Source: Sporosarcina globispora
GTDB taxonomy: Bacteria > Bacillota > Bacilli > Bacillales > Cytobacillaceae
Assembly (NCBI RefSeq): GCF_001274725.1
Contig: NZ_LGUF01000007.1
Location: forward strand, 3,971,039 to 4,035,038
Length of the DNA stretch: 64,000 nucleotides
Reading direction: 5' to 3'
Part shown: in pieces, positions 62,024 through 64,000 of the stretch
Position numbering within the stretch: the first letter of the stretch is position 1
Layout: every line of letters starts with the position of its first letter
Notes under the pieces: generated by a model
Told to the model about the DNA's origin: nothing
What the model saw: only the letters and a program-made list of their open reading frames with translations
Databases searched by the model: none
Position numbers and translations under genes: made by a program

Positions 62024-62347
62024 TTAGAACTTACAACTCCTCATCCCGTCTGAGCAAACAGCTCCTGGTACTCCAGATTGACTAATTCGAGTAATTTTTC
62101 TTGTATTCGTTTGATATGTGTAAGGCTGTCCAGCACTGAAAATTGTGTAAGTGACATCTCCGTAAATAGCCTGTGTTTCGTCCGGTTCGGGAGAAACATA
62201 ATCAAGTTTAGCATTACAAATTTTTTGACCGTTATCTAATTCAATATCAACATAAAAACCTTCTAAATTCACTATTTGATCAGGGTTCACAAGTCTGTGA
62301 GCAATAACGTTATTAAAATAAGGATTAAAATGAGTGTTGTAATACAT
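62024..62347 (-). CDS. small protein with Tyr/Asn-rich start
   Basis: 107 residues: MYYNTHFNPYFNNVIAHRLV, then a beta-rich part (LEGFYVDIELDNGQKICNAK, YGDVTYTIFSAGQPYTYQTN) and a Cys-containing end VCSDGMRSCKF. It shares the Tyr/Asn start but not the C-terminal domain of the two other small proteins. AAGGAG lies 12 nt upstream of ATG; a short out-of-frame ORF (MSNVLQHSF) begins closer to it. It precedes SpoIID-like copy 2. Function unknown. Confidence 0.45.
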   Translation of the reverse strand: MYYNTHFNPYFNNVIAHRLVNPDQIVNLEGFYVDIELDNGQKICNAKLDYVSPEPDETQAIYGDVTYTIFSAGQPYTYQTNTRKITRISQSGVPGAVCSDGMRSCKF

Positions 62348-62501
62348 TAGACATTCTAACTCCTTCGAAATTTTTTAACTATATAAATCTAAAATATGTG
62401 CTTTAAAAAATAAGGTTACATAATTTTCATTATTTTCTTTTACTTTAAAAATTGATTAAAAAGAACGTAAGGATGTGCAACAGAAACAGGAGGCCGTTTA
62501 A

Positions 62502-62636
62502 ATGACAGTTGGCTTTATTGGCGGAAAGTTTCTTCCGCTGCATCTTGGTCATGTCTATGCAATCGTGCATGCTTCAGCCATCGTTGATGAGCTGTAAGTA
62601 GTGCTGTCCCATAGCGAGTCAGAGTTAAAAGCCTGA
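62502..62636 (+). pseudogene. nadR: 5' fragment of nadR (NMN adenylyltransferase-like)
   Basis: ATG 62502 after AGGAGG encodes MTVGFIGGKFLPLHLGHVYA then IVHASAIVDEL. This is the nucleotidyltransferase G-x-F-x-P-x-H-x-G-H motif of NadR. An in-frame TAA (62595-62597) interrupts it; VVLSHSESELK follows, the expected continuation, and then a TGA. Everything downstream is missing. Confidence 0.75.
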
Positions 62637-62638
62637 CA

Positions 62639-63010
62639 AAAACGGGCTGGCTGTATACAATAGTATCCATTGTCGTTCTTACGATTGGATATGGGTTTTT
62701 CCTGAAATATTTAGAGGGCAATTTTGTCTGGACGGACTCAGCAACAAACGTCCTTTCGATAACTGCACAAATACTGATGCTGAAGAGATTTGCTGAGCAA
62801 TGGATTCTCTGGATATCTGTTAATGTATTATCCATTATCCTGTGGGCGAATGCCCTAATCACGCAGGGCAGGAATGACTTTTCAATGTTAGTCATGTGGA
62901 CTGCATTCCTTGTAAACAGCGTTTATGGTTATATCAACTGGCGTAAATTATATCTTCTCCTTTTACATCCCGAGTTGTTTTATTTTATCTCCACAGATAA
63001 ATCCCGATAA
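62639..63010 (+). pseudogene. pnuC: C-terminal part of PnuC, separated from its N-terminus
   Basis: The open frame KTGWLYTIVSIVVLTIGYGF, FLKYLEGNFVWTDSATNVLS, ITAQILMLKRFAEQWILWIS, NVLSIILWANALITQGRND and TAFLVNSVYGYINWRKLY is the second half of the nicotinamide-riboside transporter PnuC. It starts directly after the nadR fragment, without a start codon of its own. The N-terminal half is encoded on the opposite strand at 62985-63284. Confidence 0.8.
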
Positions 63011-63284
63011 ATTGCATCGGAAAGTAAAACAGTGCATTTAGCATGGCTTCTCCATAAAGACCATAGCCGTAAGCAATATAAGCATAAGATAAGGTTTGAA
63101 CAATCCCAAAGTAATAGTTTGCAATTTTCCCATTCGCCACCAGCACCACGCATAGCATGCCGCTTATGGATGAAATCAGTCCAAGCAGCGAATCCGACCA
63201 GGCAAAGAAAAGATAAATGTTAACCAGTGTAAATGTAATCAGCCATACAATTTCAAACCGCGTCCAATTCTTAAATATTCCCAT
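62985..63284 (-). pseudogene. pnuC: N-terminal part of PnuC, broken
   Basis: 99 codons from ATG 63284 (AAGGGGAG upstream): MGIFKNWTRFEIVWLITFTL, FFAWSDSLLGLISSISGMLC, YYFGIVQTLSYAYIAYGYGL and NALFYFPMQFIGIYLWR, then TAA. Whole PnuC has about 220 residues and about seven TM helices; only the first half is here. The missing half lies inverted next to it. The gene directly follows the NrtR-like regulator (30 nt), so the operon order nrtR-pnuC is normal up to the break. Confidence 0.8.
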
Positions 63285-63313
63285 GTGAATCTCTCCCCTT
63301 ATATGATTGGTTT

Positions 63314-64000
63314 TCACCCTTGCAGCTTATTTCTATACACGGACACAATCGGCTGAAAATCATTAAAACGATAAAGCTGAGCCGGTGTTTTGGAATAACG
63401 GTTTGATTTCTTCGGCTTTGCATCTTCTGATACGGCTTCAATAAAAGGAAGTGTCGGTGCTTTTCTAAAAAAGGCAGCATCTGTCGAAATCGAAGGATCA
63501 TCCAATACCGTCAATAAAACCCCCTGCAATTCAGAAAGCACAAACTCTCCAGGAAGAAAATGCTTTGCTAGTGTCGTCAGAGCCATGTCTTTTTTTATAA
63601 ACCAAAGTGCATCACCAATAATGGTCCGATGATCGAATGCGAGATCAAATTCAAGTGCCCCTTCAAGCGTAAACAGTTGAATTTCAGATGCATCATAAGT
63701 CGTTTTCCGGCTCCTTAATGCTTCTTCATTTGCAATGACATAATGAGCATTAGAAATAATCCATCCTCGCTGATCCCGAGCAGGAGAATCGTAAACACCA
63801 AAATGTTTTATTCTTAGTCCATCCACTCCGGTTTCCTCCGCTAACTTACGTTCCGCTGCCTGAAACGCTGTCTCACTTGGAAGAACAAATCCTCCAGGCA
63901 GCGCCCACTTCCCTGCTTCCATATTTGGATTTACTTCATGATCGAGTTCACTTCGTTTAATAAGCATAATTTTCGGCTCTTTTTTTTGGGGTTTATACTC
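63314..64000 (-). CDS. nrtR: NrtR-like Nudix-related transcriptional regulator (partial, cut by window end)
   Basis: At least 228 codons; the frame stays open to 64000, so the N-terminus is outside. N-terminal Nudix-like domain: NMEAGKWALPGGFVLPSETA, then FQAAERKLAEETGVDGLRIK. The Nudix box reads RKLAEETG where catalytic enzymes have RELxEExG, so one metal Glu is replaced by Lys, as expected of a sensor. The C-terminal part (about 165-228: LPGEFVLSELQGVLLTVLDD, PKKSNRYSKTPAQLYRFN) is the winged-helix domain of NrtR. It would control NAD salvage genes, and the adjacent pnuC fits. Confidence 0.82.
   Translation of the reverse strand, partial: EYKPQKKEPKIMLIKRSELDHEVNPNMEAGKWALPGGFVLPSETAFQAAERKLAEETGVDGLRIKHFGVYDSPARDQRGWIISNAHYVIANEEALRSRKTTYDASEIQLFTLEGALEFDLAFDHRTIIGDALWFIKKDMALTTLAKHFLPGEFVLSELQGVLLTVLDDPSISTDAAFFRKAPTLPFIEAVSEDAKPKKSNRYSKTPAQLYRFNDFQPIVSVYRNKLQG

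Noticed and set aside
62515..62895. 126-codon minus-strand frame at the nadR/pnuC junction
   Set aside because: Antisense of the nadR and pnuC fragments, whose plus-strand reading gives clear homology.
1..64000. CRISPR arrays, tRNA, rRNA and complete insertion sequences
   Set aside because: No regular direct-repeat arrays, cloverleaf or rRNA words, or intact transposase genes were found by eye.

Overview
The window comes from a low-GC, spore-forming Firmicute of the Bacillaceae (Bacillus, Cytobacillus or Neobacillus type). The reasons are strong AGGAGG ribosome binding sites with frequent TTG and GTG starts, a SipW/TasA-type matrix pair, SleB/CwlJ-like and SpoIID-like wall enzymes, Bacillus-type Zur boxes, and S-box and adenine riboswitches. 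No rRNA, tRNA, CRISPR array, intact insertion sequence or prophage was seen. The species cannot be read from the sequence.

Layout. 0.3-6 kb: small housekeeping and stress genes (YdeI-like, SRPBCC, SnoaL-like, GMP reductase guaC, GNAT) and a DUF2089/SHOCT-like operon. 6-13.7 kb: extracellular block with a TasA/CalY-like matrix protein, its SipW signal peptidase, a giant Vpr-like S8 protease ending in a dockerin-like repeat pair, and a divergent NprR-like HTH-TPR regulator. 13.8-28.2 kb: a catabolic island with an AcfC-like binding protein, a LysR regulator, two SDRs, a DAD-type cupin dioxygenase, two ACS-family MFS transporters, two Fe(II)/2-oxoglutarate (TauD-like) dioxygenases plus the wreck of a third, an alpha/beta hydrolase and an acyl-CoA ligase. 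Six promoters in the island share one palindrome (AAATTAAA-GAT-TTTAATTT) about 21 nt upstream of the -10 box. Three of them also have cre-like sites just after the predicted start. I read this as one LysR/CcpA regulon for an unidentified, probably plant-derived or aromatic/acyl substrate.

28.6-33.6 kb: PLP aminotransferase, a GNAT/MocR divergent pair, and an S-box-controlled SAM methyltransferase with a bacterial PH-domain protein. 33.8 kb: a decayed jetC 3' fragment. 34-43.1 kb: a zinc-starvation region. Three Zur boxes precede a cntABCDFE-type opine-metallophore transporter/exporter operon (no cntKLM beside it), an FAD oxidoreductase with an L33 paralogue, and zinc-free S14 and L31 paralogues. 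43.5-51.3 kb: a complete Wadjet (jetDABC) anti-plasmid operon. 51.6-55.9 kb: GyrI-like protein, cell-wall hydrolase, GNAT, adenosine deaminase behind an adenine riboswitch, an IS1595-like transposase remnant and a short DUF2278 protein.

56.6-62.4 kb: an unusual locus with two paralogous leaderless proteins (Ig/carboxypeptidase-regulatory fold, SpoIID-like domain, peptidoglycan-binding domain), Tyr/Asn-rich small proteins and an Amidase_2 enzyme. It is possibly spore-surface related. 62.5-64 kb: an NAD-salvage locus with an NrtR-like regulator (cut by the window edge) and pnuC/nadR broken into pieces lying on opposite strands. A family of GTGCCTG...CAGGCAC hairpins is scattered through the window.
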